A stretch of DNA of 64,000 nt, from NCBI GenBank assembly GCA_003991915.1, contig RQTK01000522.1, forward strand, positions 192,693-256,692, written 5' to 3'. The stretch's first letter is position 1. Each line of letters begins with the position of its first letter. This DNA comes from Elysia chlorotica (lineage: Eukaryota > Mollusca > Gastropoda > Plakobranchidae). This document shows positions 13,103 to 25,599 of the stretch, one piece after another. The notes under the pieces are model-generated. The model did not search any database, was not told where the DNA came from, and was given only the letters and a program-made list of their open reading frames with translations. A program made the translations under genes and the position numbers.

Positions 13103-13367
13103 TTACAGGGTCGCACCAATACACGCCAGAGTGGAAACAAACAGTATAGCACTAACCTGAAGTGCTCACCCAAACCACTTTTGTGTATCCGGCTCGTTTC
13201 CTTTTCGCTCCTGCTCCTTTTAAACAAGGAAGCCGGTGGTAACATCGTTGGCCGGAGGCAGGCTTCCGCTCTTGTCGGCTTGACCTGAGCAAAAACTTTT
13301 GTGTGGTTAATAATGCAGTGTAGTAGAGGTTACTTGGTATTTGTAAATCGAGAGCCTAATTCATAAA

Positions 13368-13617
13368 GTTGAGTTGAGTTGGTTTAACGTCCAACATCAG
13401 TACTATATAGGCTATATTGGGGACGGGCCTCAAGACTGGCGTCTGACAATTTTAGGTGCTGCCACACATGAGACGGGGCGGGGATACCATGACTCTTGTC
13501 TCAGACGTTCACATTAAACTGACACCGACCTAATCACTAGGAGGCGAAATCGCCAGTGCTCGAACCACGGACCTTTTGCGTCGGAAACCGATGCTCTACC
13601 CCAGGGCCACCGCGCCA
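13368..13617 (-). mobile_element. tRNA-derived SINE, minus orientation
   Basis: Reverse-oriented copy of the same family. The tail complement GTTGAGTTGAGTTGGTTTAA is at 13368, and the tRNA-like head complement (CTCTACCCCAGGGCCACCGC) is at the right edge. With the copy at 12745 it forms an inverted pair around a 265 bp spacer. Confidence 0.87.
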
Positions 13618-13683
13618 TCGCCAAATTCATAGACTCATCTTGCCAGAACAAGAAAGAAAGGACAAGATATCTATTCATGTGTG

Positions 13684-13732
13684 TAAGAGAGAGAGAGGGG
13701 GGGGAGAATATGACGGAGAAAGAGAGAGTGGG

Positions 13733-13799
<67 letters not shown>

Positions 13800-13888
13800 T
13801 GAACAGACAAAGTAAAATGATAAATAAGCAGACATGTAGATATCGCAGTGGAAAAGACAAACAATCACAGTCAGACAGGCAGGCAGGC

Positions 13889-13929
<41 letters not shown>

Positions 13930-14049
13930 GGTAAGCAGGCAAAGAGGAAGGCAGACATTTAAACAGATTTGCAAGCTGACTGACAGGCCAACATTGTGAC
14001 GAAATACACACCCACACAGAGGGAGAGGAGGGAGAGGGGGAATAAGGGG

Positions 14050-14098
<49 letters not shown>

Positions 14099-14227
14099 AG
14101 ACAGGTAAGCAGGCAAATAGGAAGGCAGACATATAAACAGATTTGCAAGCTGACTGACAGGCCAACATTGTGACGAAATACACACCCACACAGAGGGAGA
14201 GGAGGGAGAGGGGGGAATAAGGGGGAG

Positions 14228-14290
<63 letters not shown>
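13684..14290. repeat. GA/GACA microsatellites and a ~140 bp tandem duplication
   Basis: Runs of (GA)n occur near 13737-13762, 14049-14096 and 14231-14280. Runs of (GACA)n occur near 13761-13797 and 13878-13932. A block of about 140 bp starting at ACAGACAGGTAAGCAGGCAAA appears twice, near 13924 and 14097, each time followed by the GA tract. The long frames rich in Cys/Leu/Ser/Val across it are low-complexity artefacts. Confidence 0.9.
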
Positions 14291-14291
<1 letters not shown>

Positions 14292-15540
14292 CGATAAGCA
14301 TTTTAAAGTACAATTATACTATTATAAGAGTGACTTTTATATCTTATGTCATGTTTGATTTTTTTTTGAAGAAAAAAAATGGTAATCGCGAAGTTAATTT
14401 CTAAATTGTTTCCTACTATTAATATCACGTTCTCAAAATAATGTGTATTGGTGATAGTTACGATGTTGATGAATGGCAAATGTAATGAAACACTTCACTG
14501 CTCTGTCTTGACATCTGATTCAAACACATTTTTAACACACATTATCAATTATTTAAAGTCAACTTTTATACTTTACATAAGACATGTTGATGTGACATAA
14601 TACGGGTAACTAATATTAGACTGAATCCGCATGAGAGATTTAATTTAAAAAAATGTTTGTAGCTACATATGAATTAATAATATTATGGCTCATTAAAAGC
14701 AAAAAATGGTTAAAAAATAATCTACATCTATTGGGATTTTTTGTTTTGTTTTCCTTTGATGTCAAGTAATAATGCAAAAAAATCCATCCTATTTTATTTA
14801 CAGGTTGTATATTTTGGTTTTGCTGTAAATATTCCTAGTATTAGCAAAAACATACATGATAAGAACAGCAACTCTTCGTTTTTTCCCTCTTTGTAGGGTT
14901 ATGTAGGTTTAAACGGTTATTGCCCTTTGCTCGAATGGTGGCTTAGCTGCTTTCAAAGAAGAGACAGTGTGAATTAATATAATTCCATACTGGAAATGAC
15001 TTTGGTATTAGTACTGGTATAATGTTTTGTTCCCATATTTCAATATCAGAAGCACTGTCTTTTACTCTATGTTTGCATTAAAATATGATTATTAATTTTA
15101 TTTAAGACGTAGTAACAGATTTCCTGTTACAAACCATCATAAACCGGGTACCATTCTGTTATGTTCAGTTTTGGAGAATTGTGCACCTGCAAAAACTTCA
15201 AAAGAAAAAAGGAAACCCAGATGCTTGTTATATCATTCAAATCAGGCCTGGTGTAAAAAAAAAATTACGGGATTTGAGGGAGGGCCTATATCAAGGAAGG
15301 AATTATGAACCGTTGTAAAATGCTTTAAATTTTCAACAAACAAAAAAAAAAGATTAAACTAGTAAAATTGCTAATATAGCCCTTCATTAAAATGTTCTTC
15401 CTTTCCTTATTTTTAAACACGCACTAACGCATTCAAAAAGGCTTGCTGTATCATGAGGTCTATTCTTCCAATATTTTTTCCACTCTACTTCAGTTTTTGG
15501 CATCCAAGCAAGAAATATTATAAAGAATTGTTTTTAGTAC
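14291..15540. other. Intergenic, no gene seen
   Basis: AT-rich sequence with no recognisable exon, RNA gene or transposon. Confidence 0.55.
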
Positions 15541-15583
15541 CGGTAGTTATAGTTATAATGAAGGTGGTAATAGTGGTACGATA

Positions 15584-15663
15584 TCAGCAGCAGTAGTAGC
15601 AGCAGCAGGAGTGATACATGTAGTAGTAGTCGCAGTAGTACTAAAAAAAGAAATAATAATAAA

Positions 15664-15732
<69 letters not shown>

Positions 15733-16061
15733 CAGCAGCAGCAGCAGCAGNNNNNNNNNNNNNNNNNNNNNNNNNNNNNNNNNNNNNNNNNNNNNNNNNN
15801 NNNNNNNNNNNNNNNNNNNNNNNNNNNNNNNNNNNNNNNNNNNNNNNNNNNNNNNNNNNNNNNNNNNNNNNNNNNNNNNNNNNNNNNNNNNNNNNNNNNN
15901 NNNNNNNNNNNNNNNNNNNNNNNNNNNNNNNNNNNNNNNNNNNNNNNNNNNNNNNNNNNNNNNNNNNNNNNNNNNNNNNNNNNNNNNNNNNNNNNNNNNN
16001 NNNNNNNNNNNNNNNNNNNNNNNNNNNNNNNNNNNNNNNNNNNNNNNNNNNNNNNNNNNNN

Positions 16062-16146
<85 letters not shown>
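15584..16146. repeat. (TAG)n/(CAG)n microsatellite with assembly gap
   Basis: Nearly pure TAG triplets with some CAG run into 311 N (15751-16061) and resume as TAG triplets to 16146. The true array length is unknown. Frames of poly-Ser, poly-Leu or poly-Thr through it are not genes. Confidence 0.95.
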
Positions 16147-16479
16147 ACATGAAAGACGAGTGGTTTCTTTTTAAGAGTTACGTCCCTTGCCAACAATTGC
16201 CGGATATTGTTGTCTTTTTTTACTTGTGACGCTCTTTTGTGCTGACGGGTTAGAAAGGAAGCATAACAAAATTATAGCAATAAACTCCAATTTACTCCAT
16301 ACAGTCCCCGCAAAGTGGCTTGAAACTGCAGTGCACAACATACACTACATGTACACACTGTACACAGTGTACACTTAGATTAGGTTCCTTGCAAGAGAGA
16401 GGAAAGATGATCGGTGAAAATGTAAACAGTGGTGAAATCAATGAAATATTGAGTAGTATATAGAAAACAAGATCTTAAA

Positions 16480-16654
16480 ACTAAACTAATCTAGAATCTA
16501 GGTCTAGATCCGAATTTTTTATTTTGGATTAAATCTAGAATCTAGATCTAGATTAGGCCCTAGGTCTCTACCTTTTTACTTTTTTTTCCTGTCAAATTGA
16601 GTAGGCCTAAACCTAGAACTAGATCTAGACCTTGACGCTAACTTTATTTTTACG
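16480..16654 (+). promoter_or_regulatory. Putative SLC39A9 5' flank with TCTAGATC cluster
   Basis: At least six TCTAGA-type palindromes, often extended to TCTAGATC, crowd the 170 bp before the SLC39A9 start codon, and two more follow in intron 1. No TATA box is obvious. A promoter or 5' UTR role is inferred only from position. Confidence 0.35.
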
Positions 16655-19600
16655 ATGGATGACGTTTCAACACTATTGTCGCTGTCTTTTGCTATGCTGG
16701 TTGGGTGCTATTTAGCCGGTGTGATTCCCCTCACAATTTCACTGTCAGAGGTAAGCATCTTTCAGGTTTAGGTACATAGACTAGATCTAGTCCATGCTCA
16801 TAGATTTAGAGCTGTGCAGCACATGTAGATCTAGATTTATACTTTCTTTTGTGTCCAAATTTTGTTGTAGGCAGATTGTGATTCTGTCTAACTAACGGAC
16901 ATAATTATAAACGCTGTATATCTCAAATATTTTAAGTAACACAGTAAATAATCTTTCTAACGACTGACTCACTCAGGAAAAGTTAAAAGTAGAAAAAAAC
17001 ACTCATGGTGCATATATTTGGACAAAAACAAAAACAGCAAGAGGCAACCAAACGGGAAAAAAAAGATTTTTAAAACCAAATTGTTGTAAAGCTTCATTCT
17101 CTATGTGTTGTTAAAGTATAAATTTAGTGGGCCTATTACACTGTACTGTGTTTATTGGGATCTGTACTTTTAGGGGGATTACCTGGAGTGTAACTGCCTG
17201 TGAGTGTGATTCACTTGGCAGTTACATTGATCATTGCCATCCCACTCTCAATAAATCTGTGATGGAATGCTGGGTTTGCAAGCAGAGGGGATGCTATACT
17301 CAGGGGCAGTCCTAAAACAGATGTAGCAGTCATATCCTTCTGGAGACCAAGGGATGTAAATCTTAGTACACATTCTTTATACTGGCCAACTGGCTTTTAA
17401 AGACAACTCAGTCGTCAGTACTCCAGCATGATAAGTAGGTTTAAGGTTACAATACATTATATTGATCTTTCTTACCCCCACCCCACACCCTTTTTTTTCT
17501 TTCTTCAAATTGATTTGAAATTAATGAAAACTACACTTTTTATCAGTACAAAAGTATGAACTTTAAATATCTCTATCAATAGTGCTTTGGATTGAGAAGT
17601 GAAAGGTCCAAGGCTCTAGCCTCAGCTATTCCTTCCACCTCTGTAGTTTAAAGGGGGCTGCAAAGGTTGTAATCCCGTGACTCTTTAAAACAAGGGGCAG
17701 TTTTTTTGTTTAGTTAAAAAGCCAAACGGTTCCTTGTGGACCATTGGGCTGCAACAACTCCCCGCCACCGGACTCGATTCTTATTGGTCCTCTTCAGCTC
17801 AGCCCATGTGTTACCAGTCGCTTTTACTTCTGCCTCAGTGCTATGCCGCCAAGTCTGCTTCTGGCATCGACCTTGCATTCGCCTTGGGGGTTCCACTCCA
17901 GGGCTTGCCTCGTGATTTTGGGTACAGGCTTTGAAGTGTGTGACCTATCCAGCCCCATTTACGCTTTTTTATCTCAGTCTCGGTGGGAGTTTGCTTTGTT
18001 CTGCCCCACAGACTTTGCCTGAGACAACTTGGGGCCACTTTATGTTGAGAATGTTTCAACGCCAACTGTAAATAAATTTTTGCAGTTTATGGGTGTTGGT
18101 CTTGGTCATACACCTTATTTCTGAGCCATAGAGTAAGACAGACTTCACTTTGGTATTGAAGATGCAAATTTTAGTTATTTCGGACCTACAGAGCTGTAGA
18201 CCTCCAGATTGTTCTTGGGGTATTGAAGGCGTATCTAGCTCTCTTTATTTGGCATCTGACGGCTTTGTCTAACCCCCATCTTTACTTACAACATAATCAA
18301 GATAAACTTCTCCATTTCTTTGATGTTTTCCTGATGCAGATGTAGTGGATCTACCTGCTTGTCATTGATTCGTAAGGCCTCAGTTTTTCCAATGTTTATG
18401 TGGAGTCCGATCTTTCCAGCTTCTGTTGTCACACTATTTAGCTTCTCTTGCATACAAGTTGCTTTTGGAAGAGAAGGCTGATTTCGTCTGCGAAGTCCAG
18501 ATCCCCTAGCTGCTTTATGAAGGTCCACTGGATCTTTGTCCTTTGGCCTGTTGTATACTCCTTCATAACCCAGTCAACCACCATAACGATGATCATTGGC
18601 GAGAGCAAGCAACCCTGGCGGATGTCAGTTTTCACGTTGAAGGGTTCCATTAGTTTCCCGTCATGACACTTGACAAGTGGCGTCTTTAAAAGTTGTTGGA
18701 TTATGGTGACAAACTTGGGTGGAAAACCATAGTCTCCAGATGACATCTCAATCGATGGTGTTGAATGCCTTTTGAAAGTCAACAAAACCGCATTCAAGAT
18801 GATTGACCCTAAAGGGAAAAAAAGTCACCTGAGCCGACCCTAGAAGAGGCTATGATCTTTCCTGGTTTCCAGTTAACTGCGATGGATCAAGCATTTTTTA
18901 ATACGTCATATCGTTAAACAATATTCTTTAAAATTTATTGTGAAGTCTTGGTTTAGGTTTATCAGAAATCTTTTGCTAACCTGGTTTATCTGTGAGGGGG
19001 GCTAATTTGTCCCCCGACAGTTCACCATGATTTATTTCGTCGAAGCCGAAAAAACCTGGCCAATCCGTTTATGATTGCTAATAACGATGGGTTTTGTTTA
19101 TATGACATTTTTTTGGGGGGGTTTCACTTCAAATCGGACTAAAAATGAACACTTTTATCCCGCAGTCAAGGGGATGTGGTGGCCCTGGGGTCGAACACTG
19201 GCTTCCTACGCAAAAGGTTCTTAGTTAAAGTCCTGACGATTTTGCCCCCTACTGGTTTGAGTCGGTGTCAGTGTAATGTGACCGGCTGAGACAGAGTCCT
19301 GGTATCCCCGCCCTGTCTCGTGTGTGGCAGCACATGACATTGTCAGACCTCAGTCTTTTGGGGATCATCCAAATATATATAATATAGCCTATATAGTGCT
19401 GATGTTGGAAGTTAAACAAACTCAACTAAAACTGCAACCACATCCCGCAGTCATGTGGTTATAAAGTTCTGAAATTTTTTTTTTGTCTAAATTAGTTTTC
19501 GGTTTCAGATTCATCCAAAATTGTAATTGGGTTCGAACCACAGACAATTAACTTATTGAACTATTAAGGTTCTCTTTGTAAAAAAAAGTGTGAGGTCAAG

Positions 19601-20123
19601 ATTCACATGCATATTGTATAGGAATTCTAATCAATCCAGTTTGATTTCTCTTCTCTTTTTCAGGACAAGCTAAGACTGATAACTGTCCTTGGAGCTGGTT
19701 TATTGGTGGGCACAGCTTTGGCCGTTATTATTCCAGAGGGAGTTCATGCTATGTATTCAAATGGTGGAGGTAGGATGATGTATTGGTCTTTTTTTTTTTA
19801 CCATACCATCTTGACTTACAGAAACATTAATCATACTAAAATGTTATCACAGTTATGTCTGCCCAACTCAATTCAAGATGGTATTGGGTTCTATATAGAG
19901 ACAGAGAATTTGTTATATCAGTGAGAAATGTGCTGAAACCAAGGCTTTTTTTTTAACATTCACTGCTTTTTTAAAATCTCAAACCTATCATGGGATAGAT
20001 CATTTTTAAAAGGTGATTTTAAATTTTCTCCATTAGAAAGTTTTCTGGGTATTACTTTTTTATTTCTGCTCTTCTGTTATATTTAGTATTACTGTATCCC
20101 CTTCCTTTCTCTGTCTGTCTATG

Positions 20124-20167
<44 letters not shown>

Positions 20168-22445
20168 CTGGCTCACACTTTTTGTTCCCTTCTCATTTTT
20201 GTCTTTTTTTAATCGAAGGAATGATAAAGCATATGGCCTACACGTGTTTCATTATTAAATTTCTTCAGGCCATTCCCACAGTCACAGCCATGAGGAGCAC
20301 CATATTCAAACAAAGGATCTTTCCTTGGCTGTAAACCCTATTGATGCTGGGGGTCCTCACCAAGCAGACTCCCCAGCTCTGACCAACAGTGGACCTGCCA
20401 AAGAAGGCGTCGAGAGAAGGGCATTGTCGGACGTACATGGCGATGCCATACATGCAGCCCATGACCATGATCATGACATGTCTGAGGAGCATTCCAAGAT
20501 CGGTGTTAGCCTTGTCACAGGCTTCATTTTCATGCTGCTCGTAGATCAGATAGGAGGCAGCATGCATTCACATGGAGGACCTTCAGTGTCTTCTCAATCG
20601 TCTTCATCTGATCTAGAGTCTGCAATAGTGGGTGTGCAAAATCGTAACAAGATGACAGCAACACTAGGTCTTGTAGTTCATGCAGCTGGTGAGTTTTTCT
20701 TAATTTCTTTTCTCCCGCATGCAGCCAGCTCTTAGTCTATTTTCACATCAAACAAAAATTGTCTTATATTCATGCTAGTGTGCTGTACCTTGTCTTTCTA
20801 AATCTTGGTCAGTTATTCTGGTCTAGCAAGCATGTGGTGAAATTTCACTCCTAGTATCACTTAAAAATAGTCATGTTACCCATACAATTATTTCATTAGA
20901 GTAGTAATGTTACCCATACAATTATTTCATTAGAGTAGTAATGTTAATAAGCTATAGCTATAGAAAGAAATCACTATATATTATTAAGCACATGGATGTA
21001 TACCTCGCGTGAAAAGACTGATTAGAAAGGGCATTAAACCATGGTTACATGTTTTGTAAAACAACTTTCACCTTCCGATGTATCCTGTTTGAGTAGAATT
21101 CAGGAGAATTAACCACCTTTGCAATAACGAGAGTTATGGGGAAAAATATGAAAAGTTATTATGGTGTTGTAGGGATAATATTTAATCATCAGTTTTTAGA
21201 TTTAAAATTACCAATTGTCAATGTTTTAATTTTTCTGATGGGTTGTACTTCTATGCAGTCTTGAGCTTAGGTAAAAATAAAGATTTATTTTTGTGAGATG
21301 TTCTATATTGTTTTTTATGCTTCTGCTTAAAAAGATATCAATCAACTTATCTTTTTCAGCTGATGGAATTGCATTAGGGGCAGCTATAAAACTGTCAGAA
21401 ACACACATCACTATGATTGTCTTTGTTGCCATAATGTTGCACAAGGTAAGAAACATCACACAGTTATCTTTAGAAAAATGATATAGATGGCAAGATGAGT
21501 AAGAATTGTCTACTTTTTCTTTTCTTGTTACCCAAAGTTAGGCTGTACTAGATAATCATAATCAATCTTATCTATGAGATTTACAACAGCTTCATTTTTC
21601 CAGTTCAGTATTGTTGTTGGTCATCTGTAACTTTTTCTTTCATTTTGTAAAATTCTAACACAAGATTTTTTTTTCTGGTGTTTACAGGCGCCTGCTGCAT
21701 TTGGTCTTGTGTCGTTTTTGCTTCATGAAGGGTTGGATCGTACAAGGATAAGGAAACATCTTGCTGCATTTTCAGCTGCCGCCCCTCTACTAGCAATAAT
21801 AACGTACATGGGTCTTAGCCAGGTAAGGTACCTCTCAACGTTTTGTTTAAGCTTAATTTTGTCTTTTAAAGTTTCTTTGAAATTCTGAAATGTTATGAGC
21901 CTCTTTTTTAGCATTGGTGAGTTGATAAAGAAAAATATGGAAAATTCAAGGCTTCCCATTGAATGCCTTTTTCAAATAACTTTAGCTTTAAACTTTTTAA
22001 TTTTTGATTCATTACAAACATCTTTTATAAATAAACTCTCAAATTAAATTTAGAAAAAAAAATCAAATAAATTTGGTAATAACCCCTACAAACATAAGAT
22101 ATTTAGTACTATTAGATTTAAATGTTTTTCAAATATGTTTGTGTGTTATCATTTTAATTCAAAATGGAATGAAACTTATTTTTTTCTCCTTCTCTTCAGC
22201 AAAGCAAGGAGTCTCTTGCGGACATGCACACGACAGGTATAGCCATGCTATTCAGCGCAGGCACATTTCTGTATGTGGCCACTGTACATGTCTTGCCAGA
22301 AATATCAACCAGTCACAAGCAGCACAAATTAGCAGATGGAACAGTGGTGGTGAGGGAACAAAAAGGATTTAAAAAGGTTGAGCTTTTTGCCTTAGTCATT
22401 GGATCTCTTCTTCCTGTAATTTTAGCCCTTGGCCATAAGCACTGA
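16655..22445 (+). CDS. SLC39A9: SLC39A9 / ZIP9 zinc transporter
   Basis: ZIP-family zinc transporter; ZIP9 moves zinc into the cytosol at the Golgi and plasma membrane and is also reported as a membrane androgen receptor in vertebrates. Six coding exons: 16655-16750, 19664-19769, 20269-20688, 21360-21445, 21688-21822, 22200-22445 (TGA at 22443), together 362 aa. The start [20 protein letters not shown] matches the family N-terminus. The metal-site helix reads [14 protein letters not shown] across the exon 3/4 junction, followed by MLHKAPAAFGL and later [20 protein letters not shown]. Exon 3 encodes the cytosolic loop with [11 protein letters not shown] and HDHDHD. The protein is longer than human ZIP9 (about 307 aa), mostly through this loop. 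Intron 1 holds a LINE fragment and a SINE. All exon phases agree. Confidence 0.95.
17715..18812 (-). mobile_element. Decayed LINE (reverse transcriptase and C-terminus) in SLC39A9 intron 1
   Basis: Read right to left on the minus strand it gives [11 protein letters not shown], then [19 protein letters not shown], then [13 protein letters not shown] (the catalytic FADD box has become FADE), then [15 protein letters not shown]. The C-terminal motif follows ([13 protein letters not shown], then [18 protein letters not shown]). These are ordered RT palm and ORF2 tail motifs of a non-LTR retrotransposon. Stops and frameshifts separate the pieces, so it is inactive. The endonuclease and 5' end are missing. 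The clade is not assigned. Confidence 0.88.
19157..19453 (+). mobile_element. tRNA-derived SINE with 12-bp target-site duplication
   Basis: Full-length family member in SLC39A9 intron 1. It has the head GTGGTGGCCCTGGGGTCGAA, the body GTCGGTGTCAGTGTAATGTG and the 3' end GTGCTGATGTTGG...ACTCAACTAAAA. The 12 bp ATCCCGCAGTCA occurs on both sides (19157-19168 and 19442-19453), which defines the insert as 19169-19441. Confidence 0.9.
20873..20940. repeat. 34-bp direct repeat, two copies
   Basis: Two identical 34 bp units beginning ATGTTACCCATACAATT lie head to tail in SLC39A9 intron 3. A third unit just begins at 20941. No function is evident. Confidence 0.85.
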
Positions 22446-23759
22446 GAGTGAAGATGGTGTGATGAGCATAGAAATTCTGCCAGCCATCATGATGATTAAG
22501 GAAGTGGGTTTGTCATTATTTTTTTTATATATATAAATTATTGGTGGTTTATTATCCTTGTGTAGGGCAGTGAGCATTTTCTGCATTTTGATTTTTAATG
22601 GGTTTTTTTGCAATGACAAGACACCCAAAGTATTTCAACTTTGCCCTTATCAATTTTTGTTAGATAAACTAACTGTTATTCAATATCTATATTATTTAAT
22701 TTTGCCTTACTAAAGTTTTGTTCTTTCAGCTTTAACTTTGTGATTTTAAATTTGTACTCTAAAGTTAAAGCCACAATAAGTCGTTTTTGCTTGTAAATAT
22801 ATATAGTCGTTTAGAAAACTTTCTCTCCTGTAACTCTGGGTTTGTGATGGTGTTGAATGTAATTCCATTTGTTGAAAAGGCGTTTATGGTCTTGAAGCAA
22901 AGAAATGTTGATGTTAGTTAACAAATGTTGACCTCAGATGTTAATTTTTGTTTGTTATGCTCATACCTAAAAAGTCTGTGGAAAGAGCAAAGCTTGCGTC
23001 CGTGCTTAAAGTCTCCTATGTTCCCTCAGGTGATTCTATTTGGAGAAATATACCTAAGTTATTTAAATGATGTCGAAAGGTTTTGGTTTATGTAAGAATG
23101 ATTGGTTTGTGTTGTCTTTTTGTTTTGCTTTGTTTGGAACATGATAGCGTGGGAAAAGTAGGAGCCATTGAAACTGTTTTTATTGAATTCATGATGACTT
23201 GTTCATAACCACCTAGAAGTATTGTTCTACCTAAAAATTGGAGGGAATCGTATGATTTGTTTTCTTTCTTTTTGCACTTCAGTTAATGTTGTCCTGCATG
23301 AGCAATTTGATTTGCACCAGGGTGGTGCAAATAGGAACACCAATGAATGCTTTGAAACGTTTGTGATGGCAACAAACTTTTAAGTTCCTTTTCTTTTAAT
23401 ATGCTGTTTTATCATAAAACATTAAATCCATCCTTTTTAAGGCTGTGAAACAAAATATTTCATGTTTCATTTACCAGTATGTTTTTTTGGTGAACAGGAC
23501 ATAAGTGGACCTGACAGTTTTAACTTTTCATGTAGTTGTCAAAGTTTTTTTTTAGGAATCTGTACATTTCAGGATTTATGAATGGCAACTTATTGAACAG
23601 CTGAGTTAAGGGCATAATAATTGCTGTGTTTATTGAAGTGAAATAAGTTGGCCAATTTAAATAGCTGACTTCAACTGCACATAAATGTATTGTTTGGGAG
23701 CTACAGAGGTCACTTGATTTTAAACCAATACTTGAGACAGATTGTTTTGGTGAAATAAA
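22446..23759 (+). other. Probable SLC39A9 3' UTR
   Basis: AT-rich sequence after the SLC39A9 stop without coding signal. The first canonical AATAAA is at 23754-23759, so a 3' UTR of about 1.3 kb is plausible but not shown. Confidence 0.4.
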
Positions 23760-25564
23760 TTCAATTTTTGTTCTGGCACTTTTCTTTTTCTTTACCAGAG
23801 AATATAATTACTTTTTTTTATTTCATAATATAAGTTATAAGTGTGTGGGGTTTTTTTCTTCAAAATTTCTTAAATGATTACTAAGATACATCAGTATTTT
23901 TCTCATGATGAGTCAATTGCCTCACTATACTTTCTTGCGTTTTTTGTTTTGTTTTTTCTTAAGGCAGATACAAAGTCCTCAGTGATATAAACCTTTATAA
24001 AAAATGAATGGAGCGTGTGTGTTGTTTTTAACAAGGGCACTGATTAATATTTCTATTGTATTTCATTCAACATTGTGTGTAGATCACATCAAAAGATGTG
24101 TATGGAGAAATGAGATAAAGCTGTAAAAAAGTTTTTATTTTGTTATCTGATTATCTGCTGTGTCATTTTAGTATGTTTTATGCATTACTAATATTTATTC
24201 CACTTCATGTCATATATTTAAATAAAAAAAACAGAACTACCATTCATGCTTGTATGAAAACAAGCCTAATACAATGGTCTCCATCTAACTTTAAAAATCT
24301 ACCCCTACTGTTTCTTAAGACATATCCAAGAAACCAAAATCTTTTGAAGAGCCAGCCTCAGAACGGCGGATCTTAAAAAGTCATGTACATCTTCAAACTA
24401 TTGTTTGCTCAGTCAAAGTTTTGACTCTTTCTATCATTATCTAAGACTGTCGTAAGTTCTAGTGTGGTGCATCGTACATGGCAAACCATAAAAAGAAATA
24501 TTTCTAGAGTTTTAACTTTTCTGGACAGTAAGTGGTAAAAAACAGGTGAGCGTAGATCTTGCATGTACAATCTTGTAAGACTATTTCACTTGGTCTAACC
24601 TTGACTAGTAAGAGAAAAACTTGTAGGTGTACATCGCTCACAAGTCTGTAACTCAAGAGTGGCTATCCAATCACTGTGGAGAAGATGGAGCCTCACTAGT
24701 GTTGTTTTCTTTTGCTCTCTCAAAGCTCGTCAGTCGGGCCTCTTCGTTGGCTCTTTTCAAATGTGTGTGTTTGAATAAACAATACTTTTGACATAAATAC
24801 AGCACTCAAAGTAGATTAAAGTAGGATAGTCGCTTTTTATTCTTTATATTTGTTGGTTGTTCTACATTTGTTTTAGGACACAATCTGGTTTGCTTTTTCT
24901 CTAGAGGTGCAGGTTGTCAGATGGAGACCACTGTATATTTGTGTGTGGTTTACTTGGTAGATCATTCAACAGCAGTTCTTTAGTAAGGATGAATGATTTC
25001 ATGAGAATAATGTTTATTTCATTTGTGCAAAGGTTGTCTTAAGATGTTATAGGCTCATTCATAAATCATAGTATTAAATTACTGTCCATCTCCAATCATT
25101 GGTAGTATAAGTATGCATACAATGCAATTCCCATGTGAAAATTAAGAGCTGTGCTATAAATGTACAGTATAGGTCTAAAGATTGTGCAAGAATTTGCAAA
25201 AAGATAGCACAGTCTAGAAAAAAGTTGAACATAATTACTAATACAAACTAGAACTAGATTGGTAATGTTCATGCGCACCTGGTATTACTTGCTTTGTTGA
25301 TTTTTTATATCTACAAGTATTAAGTCACATTGGATTGTAATGCTCATCGAACTTAGAAATGTAGATTGAAAAATACTATGTACAGTTGTTAATCACACAT
25401 TATTGCAACTTTAAAAAAATTAATATTTGTTTGAATCTTTTTTTTTTTTGTATAGCCGCTCAATAGGGCTAAAGCTTTTTTACTCAACTGAACCTCAATA
25501 ATGCCTCCCATTGGACATGAATGAGTCTCATTCTTTCTTGAAGATCCTTCCTTCACTTAGCTCT

Positions 25565-25599
<35 letters not shown>

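Noticed and set aside
13514..14313. Long frames rich in Cys, Leu, Ser and Val, resembling a repetitive membrane protein
   Set aside because: They are translations of GA and GACA microsatellites, open in many frames.
15534..16196. Frames of up to 220 residues across the N run
   Set aside because: They consist of a triplet repeat and unknown bases.
20265..20567. Minus-strand 100-residue frame
   Set aside because: It is antisense to SLC39A9 exon 3.
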